Shown one piece after another: positions 1 through 7,909 of a stretch of DNA of 43,708 nt. Position numbers and translations under genes: made by a program. Source of the DNA: Actinomycetaceae bacterium. Its GTDB lineage: Bacteria; Actinomycetota; Actinomycetes; Actinomycetales; Actinomycetaceae. A model generated the notes under the pieces. That model ran no database searches. It worked only from the letters and a program-made list of their open reading frames with translations, and was not told the DNA's origin. The stretch's first letter is position 1; every line of letters begins with the position of its first letter. The stretch spans positions 1-43,708 of the forward strand of contig JAUNHH010000022.1 of the NCBI GenBank assembly GCA_030524055.1, written 5' to 3'.

Positions 1-131
1 CCAGCGGGTCCCGGTCTTCACCCATCCCCCCCAAAAAACAGACAAACACCACCACTCTTTTATCCTGCGCCCACACTCATGCTGGGAGTCCGGCAGGAAA
101 CAGACAATGACCGTCTTTAAACCCTGCGCCA

Positions 132-1145
132 CTAAGGCAAAAATGCCTGTTCCCACTTTTGGTTCGTGCCCTGATGGCGATATTTTGCTGAGGCTATACG
201 CCATCGCCCATTTTTGCGCACGCATTTAAAACGCCATTCATACTCTTCGCTAACAAGCGTCGGTGCGATCGCCCTTGTATGTACTAGGCATTCGCGAGGA
301 CGGGGTTCTTCTATGCTGACTAATCTGAAAGCAGGTGTATAGCGAGGCGGGTAGCCAACTCTAGACATTTGCGAGTTTCTGTCGCTCGTGAAATGAATTG
401 CGGCAATGGCGGAACCTGCCTTCAGGGACTGCCTTAAATTTGCTAGTGCAAAGTCCTTTCTCGTTTGACTTGTCACCGAAGCGCCGGCCCGTGCTTCATA
501 TTGCGACTCCCAGGTCCATATGGCGGTGATATAGCTATAGACAACTTCAACCGGCGTCGCATCAATAGGGAGCTCATCACCTTCGTGCAATGTCGCAGGG
601 TCCCAGCGCAGTGCGGGCCATTCCATTACCTCGGGGGCCGGTGGTTTCTCTGGGTCCTGCACCCCCAGTGCCTCCAATATTTCCAGGCAACGTTGCGCTT
701 TCCGCTGCTGCGCAAACTCGACAATCCCTTCACCCCGATGGGTTTGCACTGATAAGTCCGCACCGTTGTCTACTAAAAGACCTAGCGCTTGGACATTGTC
801 CTTCATTATTGCCTGGTGCACAGCTCCGAACCCAAAAGAGCTCTCAACAGGAATCCGATTGATATCTGCCCCACGGGCAATGAGAAGCTGAATTAAAGGA
901 AGGTCTCCACGATAGATCGCCCATGTGAGTGATGTGTATCCAAGGGCATGACAACTCGCATTCACGTCAGCACCATGATCGAGTAGGAACTCGGCAACGG
1001 CGTAGTGTCCCTGGATCGTTGCCTCAACAAGGCAAGTTCGACCGGTCCCTTTATGGCGGTACTCGATATCATCACCCCGGTCCAGTCGTTTCCGGACTTT
1101 CTCTATATTGCCAGCTGTTACCGCCCTAAATAAATAATGAGTCAC
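132..1145 (-). CDS. Ankyrin-repeat protein with NTF2-like C-terminal domain
   Basis: The 337-aa product has two parts. Residues about 1-165 hold four to five ankyrin repeats, with the recurring pattern of helix pairs followed by 'LLDHGADVN', 'LLIARGADIN' and 'LLVDNGADLS'. Residues about 190-337 look like an NTF2/SnoaL-type alpha-beta cone ending in a 'WRIASAKYR' strand, the pattern seen in NTF2-fold immunity-type domains. No signal peptide or membrane segment is visible, so it should be cytoplasmic. Translation starts at GTG 1143-1145; a GAGAG stretch just upstream is a weak ribosome site. A palindrome lies 10 bases upstream. The gene stands alone, reading towards the left window edge, with no toxin gene beside it in view. 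A role as an immunity or protein-binding factor is inference from the fold; the partner is unknown. Confidence 0.8.
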   Translation of the reverse strand: MTHYLFRAVTAGNIEKVRKRLDRGDDIEYRHKGTGRTCLVEATIQGHYAVAEFLLDHGADVNASCHALGYTSLTWAIYRGDLPLIQLLIARGADINRIPVESSFGFGAVHQAIMKDNVQALGLLVDNGADLSVQTHRGEGIVEFAQQRKAQRCLEILEALGVQDPEKPPAPEVMEWPALRWDPATLHEGDELPIDATPVEVVYSYITAIWTWESQYEARAGASVTSQTRKDFALANLRQSLKAGSAIAAIHFTSDRNSQMSRVGYPPRYTPAFRLVSIEEPRPRECLVHTRAIAPTLVSEEYEWRFKCVRKNGRWRIASAKYRHQGTNQKWEQAFLP

Positions 1146-1154
1146 TCTCTCACT

Positions 1155-1169
1155 CTATCAAAGTGATAG
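1155..1169. promoter_or_regulatory. Candidate operator palindrome upstream of the ankyrin gene
   Basis: CTATCA-AAG-TGATAG is a perfect 6-bp inverted repeat with a 3-base centre, 10 bases before the GTG start of the minus-strand ankyrin gene and about 100 bases before the plus-strand antitoxin-like gene. It could be a repressor site for either gene. No regulator is known from the sequence. Confidence 0.3.
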
Positions 1170-1268
1170 GGCCCACTTCATCGTCACCTATATGCGCTTG
1201 CTATTCCTTCTTCCAGATGGTCGAATTGTTCTTGTCATCGTAAAGATCGACTTCCAAAGGAGAACACT

Positions 1269-1448
1269 ATGGATCTCGGAAACCTCGCCGGACAGGCTCA
1301 GGACGCCCTCAAGAATGTTGGTACTGAAGAAAACACCGACGCCGTGCTCGACAAGGTTGCTGACGCTGCCAAGTCCGCCACTGGTGGCCGCTTCGACGAG
1401 CAGATTGATGCCGCTCGCGCCGCTGCCGATGAGAAGCTCGGCCAGTGA
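1269..1448 (+). CDS. Small MT0933-type antitoxin-like protein
   Basis: This 59-aa gene is too short for many gene callers. It starts at ATG 1269 behind a good ribosome site, AAAGGAG, about 6 bases upstream, and ends with TGA followed at once by a strong terminator hairpin. The product begins MDLGNLAGQAQDALK and is a charged, Ala-rich, probably helical polypeptide with 'DAVLDKVADAAK' and 'FDEQIDAARAAADEKLG' segments. This is the pattern of the actinobacterial antitoxin family typified by Mycobacterium tuberculosis MT0933/Rv0909 (PF14013-like). No toxin gene is adjacent: an ankyrin gene diverges on the left and rsmI follows on the right. Whether this copy neutralises a toxin elsewhere or has a general stress role cannot be told. 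Confidence 0.75.
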   Translation: MDLGNLAGQAQDALKNVGTEENTDAVLDKVADAAKSATGGRFDEQIDAARAAADEKLGQ

Positions 1449-1460
1449 AATACTGACGTG

Positions 1461-1498
1461 AAAAAGGCCGGAACCCGGAACTCGGGTTCCGGCCTTTT
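1461..1498 (+). terminator. Intrinsic terminator of the antitoxin-like gene
   Basis: The inverted repeat AAGGCCGGAACCCG / CGGGTTCCGGCCTT has a 5-base loop and ends in TTTT, 13 bases after the TGA of the small antitoxin-like gene. The stem is flanked by A and T runs, so it may work in both directions. Confidence 0.9.
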
Positions 1499-1509
1499 AC
1501 ATATACGCG

Positions 1510-1521
1510 CCCCGGCCTCGT
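1510..1521. repeat. Single copy of the ACGAGGSCGGGG 12-mer, before rsmI
   Basis: CCCCGGCCTCGT followed by GAATGAG is an exact reverse-strand copy of the CCGGGG variant. It has no partner arm. It lies between the antitoxin terminator and the rsmI start, so it is not at the 3' end of a gene of its own. Confidence 0.7.
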
Positions 1522-1556
1522 GAATGAGAAAGGGGAAGGAATGAGACAATACGACT

Positions 1557-2414
1557 ATGGAAAACGCCTCTGGGACTATTCTCCGGCGAGGAACACTGTA
1601 TTTAGCGGCCACACCCATTGGCGACACTCGCGACGCCTCAGCGCGCCTTATTGGCGCTCTCCACGAAGCTGACATTATTGCCGCGGAAGACACCCGTAAA
1701 CTCCATAGTTTGCTTGCCCGGCTCGACTGTCAACCGAGTGGGAAAATCCTGAGTTTACATGACCATAATGAAGGCCAGCGTGCCCAAGGTCTGATTCGGG
1801 CCGCTGAAGACGGAGCACGTATTCTGATTGTTTCCGATGCAGGAATGCCCACCGTTTCTGATCCGGGATACCGGGCAGTTACCTTAGCTGTGGAGGCTGG
1901 TATCCCTGTCAGTGCTATTCCCGGGCCCTCGGCACCTTTAGCGGCATTGGCAGTGTCAGGCCTTCCCAGTGATCGTTTTTCTTTTGAGGGCTTCCTGCCG
2001 CGTAAAGACGGCGAAGCGCAGCGTTTTCTTTCCGCATTATCCACCGACACGCATACGCTGATTTTCTTCGAGTCTCCTAAACGCCTACATCACACGCTAG
2101 CGCGAATGGCAGAGGTGTTTGGCACCGATAGGCGCGGCGCCGTCTGCCGGGAACTCACGAAGACCCACGAAGAGATTATCCGCGGGACGCTCGGCGAATT
2201 GGTGGCAACTACCAAAGGTGAAATCCGCGGCGAAATCACCATTGTTATTGAGGGCTTCCGCGGGCAGATCCAGGCAGCAGATTATGTTGACGCAGTACTC
2301 CACTTGGCAGATGAGGGAATGCGTCTAAAAGACGCCGCAAAAGAAGTTGCGCACACTACGGGAGCACGCGCAAATGACCTCTACACCGAGGCGCTTCAAC
2401 GCAAAAACGCGTAG
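1557..2414 (+). CDS. rsmI: 16S rRNA (cytidine-1402-2'-O)-methyltransferase RsmI
   Basis: RsmI uses S-adenosylmethionine to add the 2'-O-methyl group to C1402 in the decoding centre of 16S rRNA. The 285-aa product has the usual length and the family's tetrapyrrole-methylase-fold motifs: 'GTLYLAATPIGD' near the N-terminus, 'AEDTRK', 'SDAGMPTVSDPGY' and 'IPGPSAPLAALAVSGL' in the binding region, then 'FEGFLPRK', 'FFESPKRL' and 'CRELTKTHEE' in the second half. The ATG at 1557 is preceded by a purine-rich GGGGAAGGAATGAG tract, about 15 bases away, so initiation signals are not ideal. In many actinobacteria rsmI sits next to metG; here the two are 11.5 kb apart. The gene converges on the membrane protein at 2449-3090 with only 34 bases between the stops. 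Confidence 0.96.
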   Translation: MENASGTILRRGTLYLAATPIGDTRDASARLIGALHEADIIAAEDTRKLHSLLARLDCQPSGKILSLHDHNEGQRAQGLIRAAEDGARILIVSDAGMPTVSDPGYRAVTLAVEAGIPVSAIPGPSAPLAALAVSGLPSDRFSFEGFLPRKDGEAQRFLSALSTDTHTLIFFESPKRLHHTLARMAEVFGTDRRGAVCRELTKTHEEIIRGTLGELVATTKGEIRGEITIVIEGFRGQIQAADYVDAVLHLADEGMRLKDAAKEVAHTTGARANDLYTEALQRKNA

Positions 2415-2448
2415 TAGGGCATCCTCGCTGTAGCGTTGTCGGTCTGTT

Positions 2449-3090
2449 TTATAGGCTCCTGCGCTCAACAGCGCGAATAATCCAGAAGATCGCTCCAAAC
2501 AGCATAATGAAAAAGCCACCCGTGGCAAGGAACGACGCCCCAATGGTACCTAAGACGCCGCCACCAATCTGCCGGATGGGGTTATTAGTCAACAGAGTTT
2601 GGCCCAGCGCTATCTCTTGATTCCCCGAGATTTGCGTACAGTCAATTGAATATGTTCCCTCCTCGCTGGCAACGAAATTTGTAAAGCTGCGCCAATCACG
2701 ACCGTTAATAGACCGGGCTTCATTGGCGATTCGGGATTGCTTGATGTCTTTACCGCTCGGAGAAGTGATTGTGCACGAAGAAGCGAACTCATGATCCCAT
2801 TCGTCACCCTCAGTAAACAGAGCGTATTGCGTTTCCGCTTTTAACTCGGCACTGAGTGCGTCGCGTGAAGAAAAAGTATCGAGGTGCATTGCGCCTGGAA
2901 AAGTGCTGAATGCTGATCCGAAAGAAAATGCCGCTAAAGCGCAGCCAACAATCATCATTAAAAGGCCAATAATGGTGGTGACAATTGGGGCTTTAAGGCT
3001 TTTTCGCCGTGGTGGGGTGGTGGGAGTCTGCGCCTGAAAATTCTGATAGGTCGGCTGGCCGGGTTGCCCAGCTGGCGGATAGGCGGACAT
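2449..3090 (-). CDS. Two-helix membrane protein with Pro-rich N-terminus, function unknown
   Basis: The 213-aa product starts with about 30 residues rich in Pro, Gln and Thr, followed by RRKS, then a membrane helix (about 33-57, APIVTTIIGLLMMIVGCALA). A polar region of about 100 residues with two cysteines that could form a disulphide (SSCTITS and SIDCTQIS) follows, then a second helix (about 176-203) and a short basic tail. The topology suggests both ends inside and the middle outside the membrane. Similar architectures are common among uncharacterised actinobacterial envelope proteins; no enzymatic motif is seen. It lies 57 bases downstream of the nicotinamidase-like gene on the same strand and may be co-transcribed with it. 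Confidence 0.75.
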   Translation of the reverse strand: MSAYPPAGQPGQPTYQNFQAQTPTTPPRRKSLKAPIVTTIIGLLMMIVGCALAAFSFGSAFSTFPGAMHLDTFSSRDALSAELKAETQYALFTEGDEWDHEFASSCTITSPSGKDIKQSRIANEARSINGRDWRSFTNFVASEEGTYSIDCTQISGNQEIALGQTLLTNNPIRQIGGGVLGTIGASFLATGGFFIMLFGAIFWIIRAVERRSL

Positions 3091-3147
3091 AGTGATGCTC
3101 TTTCTTCTCGGGATCGGCCACGCGCGAGGTGCCCACGGCGCGATATG

Positions 3148-3732
3148 TCAGTGCGATGAAAAAACGTCCCTACTTGAACATAGTTTAACCCCGGCCTCGT
3201 CCATGACTTTCGCAGCGGCAATCCCTAATTCCTCGCTGACGGGCTCGGTGAGGTCCTCAAAAACGCGTACGCTAAGGCCCTGGGATACGCCATCAAGGGC
3301 GGTTTGGGCGACACAATGGGATTGAGCTAACCCCACGATATCTACATGGGTGATGCCGCCATCTTGGAGTACATCGGTTAAAGAACGGCCCTCGTCGTCG
3401 TTTCCCTCAAAGCCAGAGTAGGCGGCACTGTAGTGTCCTTTGCGAATGGCAATATCCGCATTCAAATTGACGAGGGCGGGGTGTAATTCTGCTTCTGCGC
3501 TCCCGGCCTGCCCATGAGGTGGCCAGGTGTCAATAAAGTCAGGGGTGGGGGAGAAGTGGTCGCCTGGATCAATGTGCCAATCCTGGGTGGAAATCACTAG
3601 GCAATACTGCGTTCGATTCGCTTCAACGAAGTCAGCAATGCGCTCAGCACAGGCATTACCGCCCGGAACGGGAAGGGATCCGCCCTCGCAAAAGGTGGGC
3701 TGAACATCGACAACAATGAGGGCTCGGCGCAT
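3148..3732 (-). CDS. pncA: Nicotinamidase / isochorismatase-family hydrolase
   Basis: The 194-aa product matches the cysteine-hydrolase family that converts nicotinamide to nicotinate in the NAD salvage pathway. The catalytic triad is visible as D9 ('VVDVQ'), K98 ('IRKGHYSAAYSGFEG') and C140 ('VGLAQSHCVAQTALDG'). The metal site is visible as D51-W-H53 ('TQDWHIDPGDHFS') and H73 ('WPPHGQAGS'). Nicotinamidases usually have ATDYCV before the cysteine; here it is AQSHCV, so a related amidohydrolase cannot be fully excluded. The protein is cytoplasmic. The gene carries two copies of the window's dispersed 12-mer inside its coding sequence (3189-3200 and 3470-3481). It starts at ATG 3730-3732; a candidate ribosome site, AAGGAG, lies on the opposite-strand reading just upstream. 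Confidence 0.85.
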   Translation of the reverse strand: MRRALIVVDVQPTFCEGGSLPVPGGNACAERIADFVEANRTQYCLVISTQDWHIDPGDHFSPTPDFIDTWPPHGQAGSAEAELHPALVNLNADIAIRKGHYSAAYSGFEGNDDEGRSLTDVLQDGGITHVDIVGLAQSHCVAQTALDGVSQGLSVRVFEDLTEPVSEELGIAAAKVMDEAGVKLCSSRDVFSSH

Positions 3733-4035
3733 CCTTCATACTCCTTATGCGATGGTGCTTACCACAACCGTAGCGCTTTGTCGCTGTCACTGCCTCAGTA
3801 AATGCGAAAAAGAGTGCAATGGAACACATTGCAGTGCTCCACATAAACGGAATACCTGGGAAAACCCTGTATATATGCGGCAAAGAATCTGCTTGATATG
3901 TAAAGTAGCTGATCGGAGGTGTCCACTGTATGAGAAATAAGAGAATAGGGGTTGTGGGCTAGATACTCGCTATGTACCATTTCTCGTACAGGCAGTGATC
4001 TGCAGTTGTAGGTCTAGTCCCGAAAGGTTTGTCGC
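3733..4035. other. 303-base intergenic stretch without a gene
   Basis: This is the divergent gap between the nicotinamidase-like gene and the small membrane protein. It holds a 7-bp inverted repeat, TGCAATG-gaaca-CATTGCA (3815-3833), that could be an operator or short hairpin. AT-rich stretches such as TATATATGC could carry promoter elements. No convincing ORF with a ribosome site was found and no confident -35/-10 pair can be assigned. Confidence 0.5.
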
Positions 4036-4329
4036 GTGGATACGATCCCATCACACGTCGGCACAACAATGACTTCGCTCCCTATCGAATACCAGATTGC
4101 GGGGTGGGTCGGCGTCGTTGCCCAGTTAGTCCTAGTTGCCACTCTTATGTTTGTTGCGCTGCGCTATTTACATCGCCGTAAAAAGCCGTTGCGTTTTGCC
4201 CAGCGGGCTGATGATCAATTCGCAGTTGCGGATGCCCTTGGAGTTGCTTCCTTCTCTATTCCCACGATTGCCCTGGTGGGTCAAGAATCCCCTGTCGGGA
4301 TTGCTGCGCCTAGTCCGCACGCCTCCTAA
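4036..4329 (+). CDS. Small single-span membrane protein, function unknown
   Basis: The 97-aa product has one predicted membrane helix at about residues 23-43 (GWVGVVAQLVLVATLMFVAL), followed by the basic stop-transfer sequence RYLHRRKKPLR. This suggests the N-terminus is outside and a cytoplasmic tail of about 50 residues is inside. No known motif is seen in the tail. The chosen start is GTG 4036 because AAAGG lies 8 bases upstream; ATG 4069 (MTSLPIEYQ) is a possible alternative that would keep the helix. The gene is alone on its strand and ends in front of a strong bidirectional terminator shared with the converging SDR gene. The existence of the protein is likely but not certain. Confidence 0.55.
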   Translation: MDTIPSHVGTTMTSLPIEYQIAGWVGVVAQLVLVATLMFVALRYLHRRKKPLRFAQRADDQFAVADALGVASFSIPTIALVGQESPVGIAAPSPHAS

Positions 4330-4386
4330 TTCTTCCCCATCTGAGGTAGCGGCGCCTACGCCTATCTGGCTAAAGATAGGCCGCTT

Positions 4387-4428
4387 CAGCAGTTCTCAGC
4401 CCGGAATAACCTGGGCTGAGAACTGCTG
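4387..4428. terminator. Bidirectional terminator overlapping the 3' end of the SDR gene
   Basis: A perfect 16-bp inverted repeat, CAGCAGTTCTCAGCCC / GGGCTGAGAACTGCTG, has a 10-base loop and is followed on the plus strand by a T-rich TTGCATTTTGCTTTT stretch. It lies between two converging genes. The minus-strand SDR gene runs through the right arm and stops inside the left arm, so its last ten or so codons are part of the stem. A second small stem, GCCTATC / GATAGGC, sits just to the left. Confidence 0.85.
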
Positions 4429-5457
4429 TTGCATTTTGCTTTTGCCTTCTTGCCAGATGCGCAGAATCTGGTCTTCAATATCGATCTGATCGGCCCGGGC
4501 AAATCCATTGATGGATTCCTGATAGGCAATAAAATCTCGTGCGGCATCCGCAAGAGAGTACTCCCATGTGAAGTCGGGGAAGTCTGTGCGGAAACGTTCC
4601 ACCGAAAAATACAGATGATGCTGGGTAAGGTCGCGGAGCGCAGAAGAAAGAATCTGCGGGTGGTCGAGGGAAAGAATAAAGTCGGTAGGGATATGTTCGA
4701 TCAGTGGTTCAACTCCCACTGCCTCAGCAAAAGCGTGCAGATACTCGTCATAGGTAGTGGGCCCATAATGTCCGCAGGTATAGTCGCGGCCACGCGAAAG
4801 ATCCGATTCGCAAATATGGGCAATCATGAGCCCCGTATTATGTGCCGCGCACACATCTAAAAGGGTGGTCCCATCTCCGGGGGAAAGGATCGGCAAACCT
4901 CGGCGTAAACGAGAGACTAAGTGGCCTCCGCGGTGAATCCCAAAGGCAGTCATAGCAAAGGTCTTCCCCAAGCTATATCCCGGGCGAATAATCGTCAGCG
5001 AAGTGTGGTTATCAGCGCCGAGCGCCTGACGGAAAATCTCTTCGCAGGCCTTTTTATTGATCGCATAGTCCCCTGCGGCTGCATTCCACGGGTGATCTTC
5101 ACGCATAGGCAAATGGCTGAGAGGGTAACCGTACACATCGGCTGTGCTTACGAAAATAAGGCGATCTGGCCGGTGTGCAGATAATGCGCGAATGACGGTA
5201 TGTGCTTGCTGAGGATCGAAACAGGTCGCGTCGATCAGAATATCTGGGCGAAAAGTCGCTAGCGTTTCGCTCAGAAAAATCTCATTATCTCGATCGCCCA
5301 GATAAACCTCTATTTTCCCGTCATATCCGAGGAGGTGATCAGGTCGGCGTTTTACCACCCCAACTACCGCATCGCTGCGCAAAAAATGGCGGATAGTGGA
5401 GTCAGAAATATTTCCTGGACCGCCAAGAAAAAGGACGCGACGAGAAGGAGTGGTCAT
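4396..5457 (-). CDS. NAD(P)-dependent epimerase/dehydratase (extended SDR)
   Basis: The 353-aa product is an extended short-chain dehydrogenase. Its Rossmann fold begins with 'LFLGGPGNIS' (Gly12-Gly13-x-Gly15). The SDR active site is visible as S104/T105 in 'VSTADVYG' and Y131-x3-K135 in 'YAINK'. Such enzymes act on nucleotide-sugars or small carbonyl or hydroxyl substrates; the substrate cannot be read from the sequence. It is the last gene of the sugar operon. The ATG at 5457 overlaps the TAA of the LacI gene by one base (TAATG), so translation is probably coupled. Its place suggests a step in handling the imported sugar or a product of it. The 3' end doubles as half of a terminator stem. 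Confidence 0.85.
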   Translation of the reverse strand: MTTPSRRVLFLGGPGNISDSTIRHFLRSDAVVGVVKRRPDHLLGYDGKIEVYLGDRDNEIFLSETLATFRPDILIDATCFDPQQAHTVIRALSAHRPDRLIFVSTADVYGYPLSHLPMREDHPWNAAAGDYAINKKACEEIFRQALGADNHTSLTIIRPGYSLGKTFAMTAFGIHRGGHLVSRLRRGLPILSPGDGTTLLDVCAAHNTGLMIAHICESDLSRGRDYTCGHYGPTTYDEYLHAFAEAVGVEPLIEHIPTDFILSLDHPQILSSALRDLTQHHLYFSVERFRTDFPDFTWEYSLADAARDFIAYQESINGFARADQIDIEDQILRIWQEGKSKMQQQFSAQVIPG

Positions 5458-6494
5458 TATGATGATTGCCTTTTGATGAGGGTCGGTTGAAGGAGAATAG
5501 GGGTTTCCACTGGCTCACCTTCAAGTTGAGCGAGAAGCATATCTGTAGCGCGCTGGGCGATTTCTTGCCAGGGATTCGTAATAGTGGTCAGAGTTGGCAC
5601 TGATAAAGCGGCAAATTCGGCATTATCAAAACCAACCACTCGAATATCTGCCGGCACCATTCGCTCTGCGTCACGCAAGGCACTTAATGCTGCAACAGCC
5701 ATTCGATCAGAGCCAACAAAAAGACCGTCAATATGCGGGTGGGTACGCAGGATTTTTTGCGTCAGTTCGTGAGCATTGGCTTCTTCGAAAGTGCCATGTT
5801 GGACATCAATAAAGTCAATTCCCTCATGTGCGAGGGCGGAGCGTGCGCCTTCAAGGCGTTCCCTTGAGGAAGCAATATCCATAGGGCCGGTAATCATGGC
5901 GATATTACGTGAGCCACGTTCAATAAGATGTTCTGCGGCCATATAACCGCCAGTGACATTATCTAGGTCAATAAAATGCGTGGACGTGTGCCCAGCTGAG
6001 GCCTGTTTGTCTTCTGATTCTTCTTCAATGGGGCGCCCAAGGAAAACATGAGGCAGGCGCAATTCCTTCATAAGGCCAGGAAGATTATCGCCATCATGAT
6101 GAGAAACAATAATGGCGGCATCAGCTCGACCACTACGCAAGTACTGGTCGAGTTTTTTCCGGTATTCACCATCGCCCATGAGCAGACTCATATGTAGGTC
6201 GGTGGGGGCAAGTTTCTCAGCGATTCCGGAAATAACAGTGGGGAAGAAAGGATCCGCGAAAAGCCGTGTATGGGGTTCAGAAACAATAACGGCAATAGTG
6301 TCTGTGCGTTTGGTGGCCAGCGACCGTGCGACCAGATTCGGGACATAACCCAATTCGCGCACGGCCCGGTCAATAGCAGCTTGAGTAGAGGCTTTAACTT
6401 GCGCGCCTCCGCGCACCGCCCTGGATGCCGTTGCTCGGGACACTCCCGCCGCGCGGGCAACGTCATCTAGGGTCGGTGCGAGAGGTCGGCTCAT
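5457..6494 (-). CDS. LacI-family regulator of the cellobiose-type operon (CelR/CebR-like)
   Basis: The 345-aa product has a LacI helix-turn-helix at about residues 8-30 (TLDDVARAAGVSRATASRAV) and the hinge region 'YVPNLVARSLATKRT'. A periplasmic-binding-protein-like effector domain fills the rest (IAVIVSEPHTRLFADPFF, GLFVGSDRMAVAAL, RVVGFDNAEFA, TTITNP). The start at ATG 6492-6494 is chosen because it forms an ATGA overlap with the stop of the upstream GH1 gene and gives the normal short LacI N-terminus. A longer reading frame to 6536 would add an unusual extension. The CelR/CebR group binds TGGGAGCGCTCCCA-like palindromes and is released by cellobiose. Three such sites are present upstream in this window, so this is probably an autoregulated repressor of its own operon and two neighbours. 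Confidence 0.93.
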   Translation of the reverse strand: MSRPLAPTLDDVARAAGVSRATASRAVRGGAQVKASTQAAIDRAVRELGYVPNLVARSLATKRTDTIAVIVSEPHTRLFADPFFPTVISGIAEKLAPTDLHMSLLMGDGEYRKKLDQYLRSGRADAAIIVSHHDGDNLPGLMKELRLPHVFLGRPIEEESEDKQASAGHTSTHFIDLDNVTGGYMAAEHLIERGSRNIAMITGPMDIASSRERLEGARSALAHEGIDFIDVQHGTFEEANAHELTQKILRTHPHIDGLFVGSDRMAVAALSALRDAERMVPADIRVVGFDNAEFAALSVPTLTTITNPWQEIAQRATDMLLAQLEGEPVETPILLQPTLIKRQSS

Positions 6495-7909
6495 TCCAGC
6501 TCCAGTTGGTGTGTACGTGCCAGGTCCGAATACCACAGGGCGCTGGCCTTAGGAATCCGTTGCTGGGTGTCATAGTCAACTCTGACAATACCGAAACGTT
6601 CGGTGTAACCGAAGCTCCACTCAAAATTGTCGAGGAATGACCAGACAAGGTAGCCGCGAATATCCACTCCATTGTCCATCGCCTTATGCACGGCTTCAAC
6701 ATGATCACGGATATACGCCAGACGATCATTGGTATCGTCAACGAAACCATTCTCATCAGGCTGGTCGCGATAGGCGGCACCATTTTCGGTAATCACAATG
6801 GGAACGCCGGCTTCGCCGGTGTAATCGCGGTGAATCCGCTCTAACATGAGGCGAAGATCCTCGGCATTGACTTCCCAGCCCATTGAGGTGACAGGTAGGT
6901 CACGAGCCACCCCATTGTTATTCTCATTACCTACCATTGGTGAGGCATGAAGATAACCGTGCTCATCCTTGCGAGGTTCGGGAATCTCATCACTCACAGG
7001 CGCTGCCTGGACGCCACCGTTGTAGAAGTTAATTCCCAGGACATCAATAGGAGCGCTAATCAGCTCCATATCGCCCTCGCGAGCGACCTTGCCTAACCCT
7101 GCCTCAGACATAAAGTCCAGGACATCAGCTGGATATTCGCCCTTAAAGATGGGATCCAGGAAGACCCGGATAAAGCCGCCATCAAATTTATGGGCAGCAG
7201 CCACATCAGCCGGATTATTCGGATCAGCGGGGTGCACATGGGTGGTATTGACCGTAATACCCACAGTCAAATCCCGCGGGGCTCCACGCAACGTTTGAAT
7301 GCCTAAACCGTGGGCGAGAAGAAGATGGTGAACAGCATCGACCGCTTCGCTGGGGCTGACATGCCCCGGAGCATGCACACCTGAGGCATAGCCTAGGAAA
7401 GACGAACACCATGCTTCATTGAGCGTCGTCCAAATATCAACACGGTCGCCGAGGGCATCAAGGAGTACCTGAGTGTAGTCAGCGAAACGATAGGAGGTGT
7501 CCCTATTGACCCACCCGCCCTGGTCTTGCAGGGCCTGTGGTAAATCCCAGTGGTACAGGGTCAGCCAGGGGGTGATTTCTGCCTGAAGGAGTTCATCCAC
7601 CAGACGAGAATAGAAATCCACGCCCTTCTGGTTCACTGCTTTCCCGTCAGGGCACACACGTGCCCACGAGGTTGAAAAACGGTAGGCATTGAGATTGAGA
7701 CGCTTCATCAGCGCCACATCTTCAGGCATGCGGTTGTAGTGATCGCACGCTACCTGCCCATTAGAGGCATCAAGAATTCGGCCCGGCTGGTCACAGAACT
7801 CATCCCAAATAGAGCGTCCGCGTCCATCATCTGGGGCCCCGCCCTCGATCTGGAAAGCAGCGGTAGCCGCCCCAAAAAGGAAAGAATCGGGGAATGTCAA
7901 TGTGCTCAT
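6491..7909 (-). CDS. GH1 beta-glucosidase
   Basis: The 472-aa product is a complete glycoside hydrolase family 1 enzyme. The N-terminal signature is 'FPDSFLFGAATAAFQIEGG'. The acid/base is E165 in 'TLNEAW' and the nucleophile is E375 in 'ITENGAAY'. 'LYHWDLPQAL' and the C-terminal 'WSFLDNFEWSFGY' line the sugar site. It has no signal peptide, so it acts in the cytoplasm, most likely splitting cellobiose or short beta-glucosides brought in by the adjacent ABC transporter. Its start overlaps the upstream permease stop (ATGA at 7906-7909) and its stop overlaps the LacI start. The transporter-BglC arrangement is that of the Streptomyces cebEFG-bglC operon. The exact substrate is inference. Confidence 0.95.
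   Translation of the reverse strand: MSTLTFPDSFLFGAATAAFQIEGGAPDDGRGRSIWDEFCDQPGRILDASNGQVACDHYNRMPEDVALMKRLNLNAYRFSTSWARVCPDGKAVNQKGVDFYSRLVDELLQAEITPWLTLYHWDLPQALQDQGGWVNRDTSYRFADYTQVLLDALGDRVDIWTTLNEAWCSSFLGYASGVHAPGHVSPSEAVDAVHHLLLAHGLGIQTLRGAPRDLTVGITVNTTHVHPADPNNPADVAAAHKFDGGFIRVFLDPIFKGEYPADVLDFMSEAGLGKVAREGDMELISAPIDVLGINFYNGGVQAAPVSDEIPEPRKDEHGYLHASPMVGNENNNGVARDLPVTSMGWEVNAEDLRLMLERIHRDYTGEAGVPIVITENGAAYRDQPDENGFVDDTNDRLAYIRDHVEAVHKAMDNGVDIRGYLVWSFLDNFEWSFGYTERFGIVRVDYDTQQRIPKASALWYSDLARTHQLELE

Noticed and set aside
1-131. A partial gene at the left edge
   Set aside because: No supported frame enters from the edge; the stretch is C-rich intergenic sequence after the ankyrin gene stop with no clear terminator.
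6495-6536. N-terminal extension of the LacI protein
   Set aside because: ATG 6494 overlaps the GH1 stop as ATGA and places the helix-turn-helix at the usual distance from the start.
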